53,730 nucleotides of DNA from Candidatus Zixiibacteriota bacterium (GCA_029860345.1 JAOUBJ010000014.1:1-53730); one strand, 5' to 3'; positions 18,134-27,149 are shown, numbered from the stretch's first letter. Notes: generated by a model not told the origin, from the letters alone. Program-made: numbers and translations.

Positions 18134-18799
18134 ATGATTAATGCTTCACCGTTCATTATGCGTAAAGCGGTAGCCGAGTTCGGCACCCGCCTCTACGAAC
18201 AGCAAATGATCGCCGGGACCGACGGCAATCTATCAGTACGGCTCGGTGATGACCGAGTATTAGTAACGCCATCCGGTCTGCCCAAGGGACGACTGGCGCC
18301 CGAAGACATGGTGATCGTAGACATGAACGGCAAACACCTGCAAGGCAGCCATAAAGCATCGGCGGAACTGGCTATGCACCTGTTGGTGTATCAACGTCGC
18401 AGCGAAGTCAACGCCGTCATCCACGCCCATCCCCCCCACGCGACAGCTTTTGCCGTGGCCGGGATCGGGCTTGAGTCCGATGTGCTGCCGGAAGTAGTGG
18501 TCTCGGTCGGTAAGATTCCGTTGACCGACTACGCCGGACCGGGGACCGATGAGGTTCCCAAATCGATTGAGCCGCACGTCGACACCTGTAACGCTTTTCT
18601 GCTGCGCAATCATGGTCTGTTGACGGTCGGCCGGTCGTTGGATGAAGCGTATAATCGGCATGAAGTTGTTGAGCATTATGCCCGGATTGTCCTGCTGGCG
18701 CGGCATCTTGGAAACATCGACGCTATTCCCGGCGAGGATTTCAGGAGGCTCGAGCGAATGCGTGAGAATCTGGATAAAACCTGGGACCCCAAAGTCTAA
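18134..18799 (+). CDS. Class II aldolase / adducin-family protein (fuculose-phosphate aldolase-like)
   Basis: A 221-residue metal-dependent aldolase of the L-fuculose/rhamnulose-phosphate or ribulose-phosphate epimerase type, which cleaves or rearranges phosphorylated sugars. Motifs seen: GNLSVR and TPSG (phosphate binding), HAHPPHATA (zinc ligands), and RNHGLLTVG (third zinc His). The substrate cannot be told from sequence. The frame opens at GTG 18086, but family proteins begin near the MINASPF segment, so I chose ATG 18134. No clear ribosome-binding site supports either start. The next gene begins 12 bp after the stop, so the aldolase probably heads an operon through panB. Confidence 0.85.
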   Translation: MINASPFIMRKAVAEFGTRLYEQQMIAGTDGNLSVRLGDDRVLVTPSGLPKGRLAPEDMVIVDMNGKHLQGSHKASAELAMHLLVYQRRSEVNAVIHAHPPHATAFAVAGIGLESDVLPEVVVSVGKIPLTDYAGPGTDEVPKSIEPHVDTCNAFLLRNHGLLTVGRSLDEAYNRHEVVEHYARIVLLARHLGNIDAIPGEDFRRLERMRENLDKTWDPKV

Positions 18800-18811
18800 C
18801 GGGTTGTTTTC

Positions 18812-19990
18812 GTGCCTGTAAAAAAGATCATCGTAGAAAAGGCTAACCGGTTGTATCAGTTGCCGCCGGACCTGCTGTCGTTTGCCCAACCGCAGAAGCG
18901 GTTGAAACTGCTCCAAAAGACCGAGATTCTGGACCTGACTTCGTTCCGCTGGCCGGTGGAACCATCGGATAGCCCGCCAGTCGACAATTATCTCGAACCG
19001 GCCGGTAAAGCTGACATGCAAACGCTGAAAGAATCGCTGGCCGAATGGTATCGGTCGGTGCATGGCGCCAAACTCAACCCCAACAAACATGTCTTTATCG
19101 GCAGTTCCATCTCGGCCAACCTGCTGGGCCTGGGCATGGCTTTTATCGATCACGGCGATATCACCTTTGTGCCCGGGTTGGGTCTCCCCCTGTATCGCCG
19201 AGTGGTTGGCGCCTGTGGCGGCGAAGCGGTGGCTTATGCCGTGTTGTCGCAAGATGGCTGGAAGCCGAACTTTGAACGAGTGGGTACCAGATTGGGACGA
19301 GTGGCGCGCGTCCTGTTCGTTAACACCCCGCACAATCCGACCGGTGCTGAACTGAGCGAGAAGGAAATGACCGAGCTGGTGTGGCTGGCGATCAAAGAGA
19401 ATGTCATGATAGTCAACGATGCCGCCTACCAGACTTTCGCCGAGCGGACATCTACCAGCTTGATGAGTGTGATCGGCGGCAAGAAGGTCGGCGTGGAGGT
19501 AGGTTCGTTCTCCTATCACTTCGGACTGCCCAGTCTGCCGCTGGCTTTTGTGGTCGGCCATCGCGATGTAGTCAGTGGACTGAAACTGTCCAGCCGACTG
19601 ACCCGTCCGTTTTTGTTCACTGCCCACGTCCGGGCCGCGATGGAGGCAATGCGCCAATACCCCAACCCACCTTTGCAAGCCGCGCGAAAGAAGATATCAC
19701 AAACCGCCGGCCAGGTGGGCAGCTTCCTGGACACGCTCAACCTTGAGAAAACCGGCTACGATACGGTCCCATTTGTCTGGGCAAGGTTGCCCCGGCGAAG
19801 TCCTTCGACACGCGCCGCCACGCGACTGCTCAAGCGCAGCCGCATCCTGGTGGCGCCGGGTTCCGCTTTTGGCGAACTCGGCGAAGGATACCTCAGATTG
19901 TCGCTGACACCGGATGCTACAACCTATCGGGAGGCAACCGATCGGTTGCGAAAGCGCCGGTTGGCACAACAGAAAGATGCAGCCGAATGA
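18812..19990 (+). CDS. Aminotransferase class I/II homologue lacking the PLP lysine
   Basis: A 392-residue fold-type I PLP-family protein. Much of the usual framework is kept: the NTPHNPTG motif (residues 171-178), Asp203 and Tyr206 in VNDAAY, and a C-terminal YLRLSL that should carry the carboxylate-binding Arg. At the position of the catalytic SxSK lysine, however, the protein reads SFSYHFGLP, with Tyr235 in place of Lys. The phosphate-binding Arg a few residues later is also gone (SLPLAF). The DNA is unambiguous here (TCC TAT CAC). The protein may be a non-catalytic regulator or binding protein, or use different chemistry. GTG 18812 starts 12 bp after the aldolase stop, and the gene ends in an ATGA overlap with folB. 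Confidence 0.85.
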   Translation: MPVKKIIVEKANRLYQLPPDLLSFAQPQKRLKLLQKTEILDLTSFRWPVEPSDSPPVDNYLEPAGKADMQTLKESLAEWYRSVHGAKLNPNKHVFIGSSISANLLGLGMAFIDHGDITFVPGLGLPLYRRVVGACGGEAVAYAVLSQDGWKPNFERVGTRLGRVARVLFVNTPHNPTGAELSEKEMTELVWLAIKENVMIVNDAAYQTFAERTSTSLMSVIGGKKVGVEVGSFSYHFGLPSLPLAFVVGHRDVVSGLKLSSRLTRPFLFTAHVRAAMEAMRQYPNPPLQAARKKISQTAGQVGSFLDTLNLEKTGYDTVPFVWARLPRRSPSTRAATRLLKRSRILVAPGSAFGELGEGYLRLSLTPDATTYREATDRLRKRRLAQQKDAAE

Positions 19991-20379
19991 AAGACATCAT
20001 CCGCATGACCGGCATGTCGTTTTATGGCTACCACGGTGTCAGCGCTGCCGAGCGTGAGACCGGACGGATGTTCGAGGTTGATTGCGAACTCGAAGTCGAC
20101 CTGGCCGAGGCGGGTCAGTCCGACCAACTCATCGACACTATCGATTACGCCAAAGTCTACGACACCGTCCGCGAAACGGTCGAGGGGACGGCCTTCTCGT
20201 TGCTGGAGGGTCTGACCGGTAAACTGGCCACGCGAATTCTAAATGACTTCGGGGCCTATCGGGTTACTTTGCGCGTTCGCAAGCTTGATCCCCCTCTGGG
20301 CGGACACGTAAAACATATTGAAGTTGAACTGACGCGCCACCAGGCGGACACTCAGAAACTCATCAACAACGAATCATAG
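19987..20379 (+). CDS. folB: Dihydroneopterin aldolase FolB
   Basis: A 130-residue enzyme of tetrahydrofolate synthesis that converts 7,8-dihydroneopterin to 6-hydroxymethyl-dihydropterin and glycolaldehyde. Family features are FYGYHGVSAAERETG near the N-terminus, IDTIDYAKVY with the active-site Tyr, LLEGLTGKLA, and RVRKLDPPLGG with the catalytic Lys. The start overlaps the stop of the preceding gene (ATGA), which implies translational coupling. folK follows nine bases later, the standard partner acting on its product. Confidence 0.93.
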   Translation: MKDIIRMTGMSFYGYHGVSAAERETGRMFEVDCELEVDLAEAGQSDQLIDTIDYAKVYDTVRETVEGTAFSLLEGLTGKLATRILNDFGAYRVTLRVRKLDPPLGGHVKHIEVELTRHQADTQKLINNES

Positions 20380-20388
20380 AGGCATACG

Positions 20389-20898
20389 ATGTCTGAAACT
20401 GTTTTTATTCTCGCCGGCTCGAACATGGGTGACCGTGAAAAAAACCTGGCCGACGCGCTGGCCAAACTTGAGTTTATCGAAGGTCTCGAAATCGTCGCAA
20501 CATCTGCCATCTACCTGTCGGAGGCCGATGGTATGGACTCTGCGGCGCCATCGTTTATGAATCAGGCCGTGATGGCCGACTATCGGTTCACTGCGGGTGA
20601 ATTACTTAATGCTCTGGAGTTGATTGAAAAGAAGCTCGGTCGCACCGGCAAAGGTCAGCAACTGCCGCGCACTATCGACCTGGACATACTGTTGTTCGGG
20701 CAACAGGTGATCGAGAGCGAGCGGCTGTCCATACCGCATCGGGAGTTGCTCAATCGACCGTTCGCCATGGCGCCGATTCTGCAGATTGATCCGAAAGTGA
20801 CTCATCCGGTAACGAAAAGGCCGGTCTCGGATTTTCTCAGTGACGAAGATCGAAACAAAGTAATGTTGTACAAGGACCATGTCGCAAGACAACCTTAG
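20389..20898 (+). CDS. folK: 2-amino-4-hydroxy-6-hydroxymethyldihydropteridine pyrophosphokinase FolK
   Basis: A 169-residue HPPK, which transfers pyrophosphate from ATP to the pterin made by FolB. Signature features: ILAGSNMGDREKNL at the N-terminus, FMNQAV, LLNALELIEKKLGRTG, and RTIDLDILLFG with the Mg-binding Asp pair, then IPHRELLNRPFAMAPIL. The last 20 bases overlap the next gene in another frame. Confidence 0.95.
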   Translation: MSETVFILAGSNMGDREKNLADALAKLEFIEGLEIVATSAIYLSEADGMDSAAPSFMNQAVMADYRFTAGELLNALELIEKKLGRTGKGQQLPRTIDLDILLFGQQVIESERLSIPHRELLNRPFAMAPILQIDPKVTHPVTKRPVSDFLSDEDRNKVMLYKDHVARQP

Positions 20899-21538
20899 AC
20901 CCAATTACATAGCCGTTGAAGGCGTCATCGGCGTCGGGAAAACATCGTTCGCCAAGATGCTGGCCGAGCGACTCGAAGCCGAGTTGCTGGCTGAAGAAGT
21001 CTTCGAGAACCCGTTTCTGGTGGATTTCTACAAGCATAAAAAGCGGCATGCCTTCAGTTGCCAGTTGTTCTTCCTGCTGTCGCGGTTTCAACAACAGCAG
21101 CAACTGATGGTGCGGGATCTGTTCGCTCAACGGATCGTCGCCGACTATCTTTTTGCCAAAGATGCTATCTTTGCGTCGGTGAACCTGGCCGAGCGCGAAC
21201 TGGCTTTGTATGACAAGATCGCACCGATTCTATCGAAAGACGTTCCCAGACCGGACCTGGCGATCTACCTGCAAGCATCGACACCGACACTGCTGCAACG
21301 GATTCGCAAAAGGAACTACACCTTCGAAAAGACAGTCGGTCCCGACTATGTCGAGATGCTAAACAAAGCATACGACTATTACTTTTTCAACTACACCGAA
21401 ACGCCGCTATTGGTGGTCAAAACAGACGAGATCGACTTTGTGGAGAACCCGGAACACTTCGATGACCTGATCGATCAAATCGAAAAACCGATGAGTGGCA
21501 AAAAATACTACGTGCCGGCCGGCAACGTCGTATTATAA
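20879..21538 (+). CDS. Deoxynucleoside kinase (dGK/dCK family)
   Basis: A 219-residue salvage kinase that phosphorylates deoxyribonucleosides with ATP. The P-loop GVIGVGKTS sits near residue 15, followed by LLAEEVFENPFL (the Glu that contacts the sugar), a Gln/Phe-rich helix (FFLLSRFQQQQQ), the lid region LQRIRKRNYTFEK with its Arg pair, and a C-terminal helix. Exact base preference is not readable. It overlaps folK by 20 bp and is followed by panB nine bases later, an arrangement that points to one operon. Confidence 0.88.
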   Translation: MSQDNLRPNYIAVEGVIGVGKTSFAKMLAERLEAELLAEEVFENPFLVDFYKHKKRHAFSCQLFFLLSRFQQQQQLMVRDLFAQRIVADYLFAKDAIFASVNLAERELALYDKIAPILSKDVPRPDLAIYLQASTPTLLQRIRKRNYTFEKTVGPDYVEMLNKAYDYYFFNYTETPLLVVKTDEIDFVENPEHFDDLIDQIEKPMSGKKYYVPAGNVVL

Positions 21539-21547
21539 TGAGACATT

Positions 21548-22375
21548 ATGGGATACCTTGACGGAAAGAAACGGATGACGATCGGTCGCATTCTGAAAAA
21601 GAAAGCATCCGGTGAGAAGATTGCGGTGCTGACCGCGTATGACCACTACACGGCACACCTCTTGGACGAAGCGGGGATCGACATGACCCTGGTCGGCGAC
21701 TCGGCGGCCAACGTTATTCATGGCTACGACTCGACGCTGCCGATCACGATGGACGTGATGGTGGCTCACTGTGCCGCTGTAGCGCGCGGTACCGAGAATG
21801 CACTGGTCATCGCCGACATGCCGTTCATGTCGTTTCAACCGTCGACTGAGACGGCTATTCTCAATGCCGGACGCTTTCTCAAAGAAGGCGGTGCGCACGC
21901 AGTCAAACTCGAAGGTGGTCTGGAAATCGTACCGACGGTCAAGCGGTTGGTCGAGATAGGTATCCCTGTCATGGGGCATATCGGTTTGACGCCGCAGTCG
22001 ATCAATCGGTTCGGCGGTCCTCGAGTACAGGGCCGGAAGAAAAAGTCACAGACCTATCTCAAAGAGTCGGCGCTGGCTCTGGAAGAAGCGGGCGCCTTCT
22101 CGATGGTGCTCGAATTAGTCGAGAACGACACAGCGCGCGAGATCACTGAGAGCCTGAAGCGCGCGGCGACTATCGGTATCGGCGCCGGTGTCGCTTGCGA
22201 CGGTCAAGTACTCGTGATCAATGATATTCTGGGGCTGGGTGACACTGAGTTCAAACCGAAGTTCGTGCGCCGCTACGCCGACCTCTCCCCTGTCATTTCC
22301 GATGCTGTCAAACGCTTCATCGCCGACGTCAAGTCCGGCGAGTATCCCTCAGATGATGAGTCGTATGGGGGGTAG
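21548..22375 (+). CDS. panB: 3-methyl-2-oxobutanoate hydroxymethyltransferase PanB
   Basis: A 275-residue ketopantoate hydroxymethyltransferase. It adds a hydroxymethyl group from 5,10-methylene-tetrahydrofolate to 2-ketoisovalerate in pantothenate synthesis, which links it functionally to the folate genes just upstream. Motifs: AVLTAYDHYTAHLLDEAG, VGDSAANVIHGY with metal-binding Asp, VIADMPFMSF, AVKLEGG, VMGHIGLTPQS, and the EGAFSMVLE-like segment (EAGAFSMVLE). Near the C-terminus LGLGDTEFKPKFVRRYADL also fits. The usual partner panC is not in the window. Confidence 0.95.
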   Translation: MGYLDGKKRMTIGRILKKKASGEKIAVLTAYDHYTAHLLDEAGIDMTLVGDSAANVIHGYDSTLPITMDVMVAHCAAVARGTENALVIADMPFMSFQPSTETAILNAGRFLKEGGAHAVKLEGGLEIVPTVKRLVEIGIPVMGHIGLTPQSINRFGGPRVQGRKKKSQTYLKESALALEEAGAFSMVLELVENDTAREITESLKRAATIGIGAGVACDGQVLVINDILGLGDTEFKPKFVRRYADLSPVISDAVKRFIADVKSGEYPSDDESYGG

Positions 22376-22399
22376 GGGGCACCATATGCAAGGTGATTT

Positions 22400-23731
22400 G
22401 TGCTGAACAAAACAGACCCGGGAAAACTAAACGCCAGCCGAGTGTACTTTACCGAGTTTGATCGAGTCACTTATTCCCAGGTGGCTTGGACGCCTTCTGA
22501 CGTGGAGGGGATCAAACTCGCTCTGATCAGGAAGTTGAAGCTGTTGGCTTTGACAAAAGGTCATGTTGTTATCGCAGCTTCTCACCTGTTGGAATCAGAG
22601 CTTGCTCGTGAGCTCCTGCTACCCCACCCAGAGTTATTCTCTGAACGCATAGTTGTGCCTGCCCTCCGTGAGGAATTTCCAACGTGCGTCGACTTTATGG
22701 AGAGCAAACAACACGCTCCGTCACAAGGGGAGGCCGAGTTATATTGCGGTGCCGATCAGAGCGAGATGGCCCAATTGATTGATGACAGCGCCCGACCAGT
22801 GAAATGGAACACGGCCGAAACAAGTACTTGGTTCAAATCTAGACTGCTTTCCGATCTTCGGAACCCCAACAGCCTACCGGGCCTGATGCTTTCCGAAAAT
22901 GGCCTTTCGGTTCCCGAATCCATGTGCTCTGAACTTGAGAACACCGCTTCGCTCAGCCGCGGAGCGGTCTACAGCGCCTCACAACAGTGTGGCGAATTGA
23001 CATTCAGAGAAATCATCACTTCCTATGCGGACTTTCTGTATTATCTATCCGGTGCGCGAGCTGTTGACTCAGAGGGAATCCTCCCGCAAGAGAACATCGT
23101 TGACTTCCGTTTATCTGACCTCAGCGGAGCCAAAACCAACCTCTCGGAGCATGAGGTGTTCTTTAAGATTTTCGTCGATCTAGTTAAGACCAGTACATCT
23201 ACTTATTTTCCGACTGATCTCTTGGACGCAATTACGGTTGAAGATTCAATCGAGTTACACCGGATTGCCGTTGAAGCTTCGTTTGTCGAAAAGTACAACG
23301 ATATTCAGACTAAAACCAAAGCCGGTCTCATGATGACAGATCCAGAACGGCTGGTGTTTCTGATGCACGAACTGGAGGAGCTCGAACGCGAATTGTGGAG
23401 TGAATACAGAAACGCCATCTATAGTGAGCTTCCTCTGCAGCATCGCAAACTTATGAAGCGTCGCGCTGCTCAGTTTATTCACTCGGTTGCATCTGTCATC
23501 ATCACACCGTACGGTCTTGTAATGGGAACCAAGGACATTCTGGTCTCAGGGCTGCGACTGATTAGCCTGGACGGCATCGCTTCACGTATCGAGTCAAGAA
23601 TCGAGAAGAGTCTCCGTGGCCTTGAGTCGGCAGTGGCGAAGACGACAGCCGGCCAGAAGCCGATTCTATTGCAATATATCGACAAACTGAAATCCCGATA
23701 CGCGAGTAAGATGCTTGGACCTCAAGATTAG
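22400..23731 (+). CDS. Orphan hypothetical protein (443 aa)
   Basis: I do not recognise this protein. It starts at GTG 22400 with AGGTGA five bases upstream. There is no signal peptide. The N-terminal third includes a mixed alpha/beta segment (VVIAASHLLESELARELL ... ERIVVPALREEFPTCVDFMES), the middle is polar, and the C-terminal third is helical and charged (LMHELEELERELWSEYR). A weakly hydrophobic stretch follows at about residues 365-390 (FIHSVASVIITPYGLVMG). Codon and base use look more AT-rich than in panB, and hairpin repeats lie downstream, so it sits at the left edge of an accessory stretch. It may be part of a defence or phage-related island, but nothing in the sequence proves that. 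Confidence 0.75.
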   Translation: MLNKTDPGKLNASRVYFTEFDRVTYSQVAWTPSDVEGIKLALIRKLKLLALTKGHVVIAASHLLESELARELLLPHPELFSERIVVPALREEFPTCVDFMESKQHAPSQGEAELYCGADQSEMAQLIDDSARPVKWNTAETSTWFKSRLLSDLRNPNSLPGLMLSENGLSVPESMCSELENTASLSRGAVYSASQQCGELTFREIITSYADFLYYLSGARAVDSEGILPQENIVDFRLSDLSGAKTNLSEHEVFFKIFVDLVKTSTSTYFPTDLLDAITVEDSIELHRIAVEASFVEKYNDIQTKTKAGLMMTDPERLVFLMHELEELERELWSEYRNAIYSELPLQHRKLMKRRAAQFIHSVASVIITPYGLVMGTKDILVSGLRLISLDGIASRIESRIEKSLRGLESAVAKTTAGQKPILLQYIDKLKSRYASKMLGPQD

Positions 23732-24160
23732 CAATCCGCTTCGGTTCGGCAGCAGTGATACCCAGAGCCCTCGACGTTAGGCACCGTTTGAAGATGTCGA
23801 AACCCGCCCTTCGGCAGCGCACAGGACGACACGGTCAAGCCGTGACTCTCACCCTTAGGGCCAAGAGGTTTCGCCCTACAAGACTGGATACTGGCCTCCG
23901 CCAGTATGACATAGGCGGAAAAGATGGATTCCCGCCTGCGCGGGAATGACACCCATAAATGTGTTCTTTGCGCTTCGCGCACCCTTCAACTGCATTCGGA
24001 GTAACAATGGGTGCGAGGGGATGACAGGTAGGGCGTGCGCGACGCCTTTCTGACAACGGCGTCAGGTCTCTAAGAGAAGAGAGACCTGACCTACAAGACT
24101 TCGCGCTCCTTTGAGAACAGCGTGAGGTTTCGTCCTTGACTTGGAAACGATCCCTACCTA
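23732..24160. repeat. Intergenic dispersed-repeat region
   Basis: No gene is visible. The gap holds a GTCGAAACCCGCC...GGTTTCGCCCTACAAG-type element (about 23796-23884), a GGATTCCCGC..GCGGGAATGAC-type hairpin near 23923-23949, and the GTCAGGTCTC/GAGACCTGAC hairpin at 24061-24090, related to copies at 29255 and 37960. Confidence 0.65.
24061..24090. repeat. Copy of the CAGGTCTC/GAGACCTG hairpin family
   Basis: GTCAGGTCTC at 24061-24070 pairs with GAGACCTGAC at 24081-24090. Relative to the copies at 29255 and 37960 both arms changed together (GGCAGG/CCTGCC to GTCAGG/CCTGAC), so pairing is maintained. Confidence 0.75.
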
Positions 24161-24202
24161 GACTGTATGATCGTTCAAAGTAAGAGTTGAGGTATCAAAA
24201 CC

Positions 24203-24550
24203 ATGGCGTTCAGCAAAACAGAAACGAAACGGTATGAGAAACAGGTGGCCGCGTTTGTTGAGAAGCGCAGACCGCCTGAACACATTCGCGACCAGGTGGA
24301 TATCGCATTCCGGATCAAGGGCCAGAGCGTCGAGATATTTGAGATTCGACCGAGCTTTTTCAAACCCAAAGTGAAGATGGAAGAAGCCGTAGCCAAAGCG
24401 ACGTATGTACGTACCCAGGGGATATGGAAAGTGTTTTGGCAGCGAAGGGATTTGAAGTGGCATACCTATGAGCCCTCTCCCAGGCTTCGGACTCTTAAGA
24501 AGTTCCTGGATTTGGTGGATGAGGATGCCTTGTGCTGTTTCTGGGGTTAG
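24203..24550 (+). CDS. DUF3024 family protein
   Basis: A 115-residue soluble protein matching the DUF3024 pattern: an N-terminal charged helix with VEKRRPPEHIRDQVDI, then FRIKGQSVEIFEIRP, a Lys-rich helix with AKATYVRTQGIWKVFWQRRDLKWHTY, and the short C-terminal LDLVDEDALCCFWG. Function is unknown in the family, and a nucleic-acid link is only a guess. GAGG lies about 10 bases before ATG 24203. The next gene, 46 bp downstream, is another small protein of unknown function. Confidence 0.85.
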   Translation: MAFSKTETKRYEKQVAAFVEKRRPPEHIRDQVDIAFRIKGQSVEIFEIRPSFFKPKVKMEEAVAKATYVRTQGIWKVFWQRRDLKWHTYEPSPRLRTLKKFLDLVDEDALCCFWG

Positions 24551-24596
24551 GTTCATTGGTCGGTAGCCCTGCGCTATTGACCAAGTAGGATTTACT

Positions 24597-25052
24597 ATGC
24601 CAGCAGAAGTATTACTCAAAGACTTAGTCGACGGCATGCAGTTTCAGTCGGATCTGGCCAAGTCGTTCCTGAATACTGTGACCGGAAAAGTAGTGACCAT
24701 TACCGAGGATGAATTCAGAGCTGTTGATAACGAGGTGAATTCACTCGGTTTCAGTGAAGAAGAACTCAAGGATGCTCGTGACGTGGAAAAAGGAGAGGAC
24801 TACATCGCCCTGCCGAGTCAATTCGACACCAACGAGTACAAAATGCTAGAGCGGTTTGCCGATTCGATCGATAACCAACACCACTCCGACGAGTTGCTTA
24901 GAGCGCTACGCGGTCGCGGCGCTTTTCGACGATTCAAGGATACTACCTACAGACTGGGAATTGAGAAGGACTGGTACACGTTTCGCGATCAAGCCTACGA
25001 GGAACTGGCCGTCGAGTGGTGCGAAGAGAACAACATCAAGTATCGCCGTTAG
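24597..25052 (+). CDS. UPF0158 family protein
   Basis: A 151-residue protein of the uncharacterised UPF0158 family. Recognisable parts are VTITEDEFRAVD in the first half, ALPSQFDTNEYKMLERFADSI in the middle, and the aromatic C-terminal half (RGRGAFRRFKDT, IEKDWYTFRDQAYEELAVEWCEENNI). No export signal is present. AGGA lies a few bases before ATG 24597. It probably forms a pair with the DUF3024 gene. Confidence 0.85.
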   Translation: MPAEVLLKDLVDGMQFQSDLAKSFLNTVTGKVVTITEDEFRAVDNEVNSLGFSEEELKDARDVEKGEDYIALPSQFDTNEYKMLERFADSIDNQHHSDELLRALRGRGAFRRFKDTTYRLGIEKDWYTFRDQAYEELAVEWCEENNIKYRR

Positions 25053-25281
25053 TTTCTTGTCGGTCATCCCTGTGGTCTCGACCCGCACGGTTCATGGTTC
25101 GACTCCGCTCACCATGAGGTGATGAATCACTTTTTCGCGCTACGCGCGTCATTCAACCCGGTACCCCACGCAGAGCGCTTCGCGGCGAGTGGATTCGACT
25201 GTGGGGTACCGTGCAACACATGCAGATCCCGCCCCAAGCTGTGGGCCACCCGTGTGATCGTCCACACCACTCCCACTAAGT
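25053..25281. repeat. Intergenic region with dispersed repeats
   Basis: Contains the 29-bp repeat at 25091-25119 and a long inverted pair GGTACCCCACGC near 25160 and GTGGGGTACC near 25200. No gene seen. Confidence 0.6.
25091..25119 (+). repeat. 29-bp dispersed repeat, copy 1
   Basis: A 29-base sequence beginning TTCATGGTTCGACTCC and ending ACCATGAGG. Identical copies occur at 27313-27341 and 28375-28403. CATGGT and ACCATG form a short stem. Confidence 0.9.
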
Positions 25282-27009
25282 CTACCGATCCGCCGGACGA
25301 CTCAGCGCCGCCTCGATCTCAGCAGCACGTTCGGGATATAGTTGCTTGTCCATCCAACCAACCGTCGTCGGGCGCATCCGTTCGTTTTCATACCCCTTGC
25401 GCTTGGCCATCACACGATAAGTGAACGACGCATCGCTTGAGCCGGATTGCAACTCGACCACATCAAAACCGGTCGTGCCGACACTAACGTAGGTACCGTT
25501 GCAGTCACCGCGTAACTGAATGAAAACTTCCATGGGATGATCGTCGTCGATAACAACCGTCTCCAAGTAGAGCGGATCAAGTTCGATGTGTGCGGACCCA
25601 TTCTGTAATTGACCACGGCCAATATCTTCGAACCAGATTTCGGTAGCCTCGGTAGCGTACATCAGGTTTTCACCCTGTGACGTACGCACCACAGCCGGCT
25701 TGGCACCGGATGCGATCATGTCGCCGGAGGCATAGACGGCCGCCCCTGAGCCGCCGGCATTCTCAAAACCGAAAACACCGTAGTGGGTACCGGAACCGGT
25801 GGAGTTCACTGAACCATAAACACCGTATGTGGCACCCGAGCCGGAATTGCGAATGTCCTGAGCCCTTAACCCGTAAACAGAAGATGTCGAGTTTCCTTCG
25901 GCATAGGCCCAAACACCGGTGACGCCCCCGGAGCCGGAGTTCCAGGCCTGTGCCTCAACGGCAATGGCGTCACCGGAACCCTGGTTGTCGGTCTGCATCC
26001 TGAGTCCAGATAGGTTACCTGTCTGACTGGTTACCTCACCTCTTACGCCGTAGGTAGACGTGGCCGCAGAGGAGCTCACAGTCATATCCAGCCCGGTGGT
26101 ACCGAAGACACCGCTGACATCCCATCGCATCCCCGTGCAACCGTGGTTGGTGGAGGTGGCGGTCAAATCCATACCGTAACAGGGACCACTTTCAGAACTG
26201 AAATCCCCGTCCAACCCGAAAGTCCAGTTGGAGCCGGTACTGGTGGAAGATAGCCCCAGCGCCGTGGCGCGCCCCGAGGTGGAACCGAAGTTGTAGGCAT
26301 CGAATTGCCCCGCCGTCATATGCCCCCCCAAACTCGTTGTCGCCGTTCCGGCCACCCCGACACCAGAACCACCGCCGAAAAGGGTAATATCAGCGGTCCC
26401 CCGTAATGCGAAACTGGTATCAACACTACCAATCTTTCCTTCTACCTCAAAATCACCAGCTATACCACCACCGTTACCGCTGTTTTTAACGTAGGAATGA
26501 ACGCCGGGTATAAATGCAGTTGAATTGCTGGTCCTCGTCACCTCAAGTTGCGCCGGTCCCCAGCCAATGGTGTCAGCCCCAATCAGGACAGTGGCAAAAG
26601 GATCGACGGGATGCATAAAATAACCGGCCCGTCTCCAGGTGCCGCTGAACGCAAAAGGTACCGATCCAAACTCTGTCCGTGGACTTATCTCCGGGTCCGA
26701 GCCGACCTTTACACCCAGAAACCTATCGGCACCGGCAAAGTAGAGGGGATCCAGTGGGTTCACCGAGCCAAGCATTATAGCGAACGCACCGTCGGTGGTG
26801 GAGACCGACTGGGTTTCGCTCCAAATAGCGGACCCGCCACTGGCCACATCGTAAATCGAGAACAGCACCGAATAGCTGCCGTCGGCTACCGGCGAACCGC
26901 CCCCGTCGGTGAGCACACCTTGGTAGGACATTACACTTGGGACATCCGCTACGGCTGTCAGGGCCGACAGCATGATCAATAACACAACAACTGAGAGAAG
27001 GACGCGCAT
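25282..27009 (-). CDS. Large secreted glycine/serine-rich surface protein
   Basis: A 575-residue secreted protein. The signal peptide MRVLLSVVVLLIMLSALTA is followed by an opening segment (SVMSYQGVLTDGGG, DGSYSVLFSIYD) common in surface proteins of this group. The middle is a long Gly/Ser/Thr-rich stretch with many short beta-repeats (YGVYGSVNSTG, HYGVFGFENAGGSG) like tail-fibre or phase-variable surface stalks. The C-terminal domain (QLRGDCNGTYVSVGTTGFDVVELQSGSS, RVMAKRKGYE) recurs in related proteins. The frame opens at 27102, but ATG 27009 has GAGGT seven bases upstream and begins the signal peptide. Role unknown, probably adhesive or structural. Confidence 0.8.
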   Translation of the reverse strand: MRVLLSVVVLLIMLSALTAVADVPSVMSYQGVLTDGGGSPVADGSYSVLFSIYDVASGGSAIWSETQSVSTTDGAFAIMLGSVNPLDPLYFAGADRFLGVKVGSDPEISPRTEFGSVPFAFSGTWRRAGYFMHPVDPFATVLIGADTIGWGPAQLEVTRTSNSTAFIPGVHSYVKNSGNGGGIAGDFEVEGKIGSVDTSFALRGTADITLFGGGSGVGVAGTATTSLGGHMTAGQFDAYNFGSTSGRATALGLSSTSTGSNWTFGLDGDFSSESGPCYGMDLTATSTNHGCTGMRWDVSGVFGTTGLDMTVSSSAATSTYGVRGEVTSQTGNLSGLRMQTDNQGSGDAIAVEAQAWNSGSGGVTGVWAYAEGNSTSSVYGLRAQDIRNSGSGATYGVYGSVNSTGSGTHYGVFGFENAGGSGAAVYASGDMIASGAKPAVVRTSQGENLMYATEATEIWFEDIGRGQLQNGSAHIELDPLYLETVVIDDDHPMEVFIQLRGDCNGTYVSVGTTGFDVVELQSGSSDASFTYRVMAKRKGYENERMRPTTVGWMDKQLYPERAAEIEAALSRPADR

Positions 27010-27149
27010 GAGAGTACCTCGTAAGTTAGAAAAAGTCTGAAGTCTTTTCGATCTGTCTAATTGCACATTCAGAATCGGCGGGTATTCGAGCACAGTCGGC
27101 ATGGAAGCCGCCTATGTGGAGTGTTCGTACCCACATACTCCATGATTGG

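Noticed and set aside
18260-19678. Long antisense open frame of 472 codons across the aldolase and aminotransferase-like genes
   Set aside because: It is a mirror of two well-supported genes on the plus strand, has no ribosome-binding site or recognisable motifs, and is explained by their codon bias.
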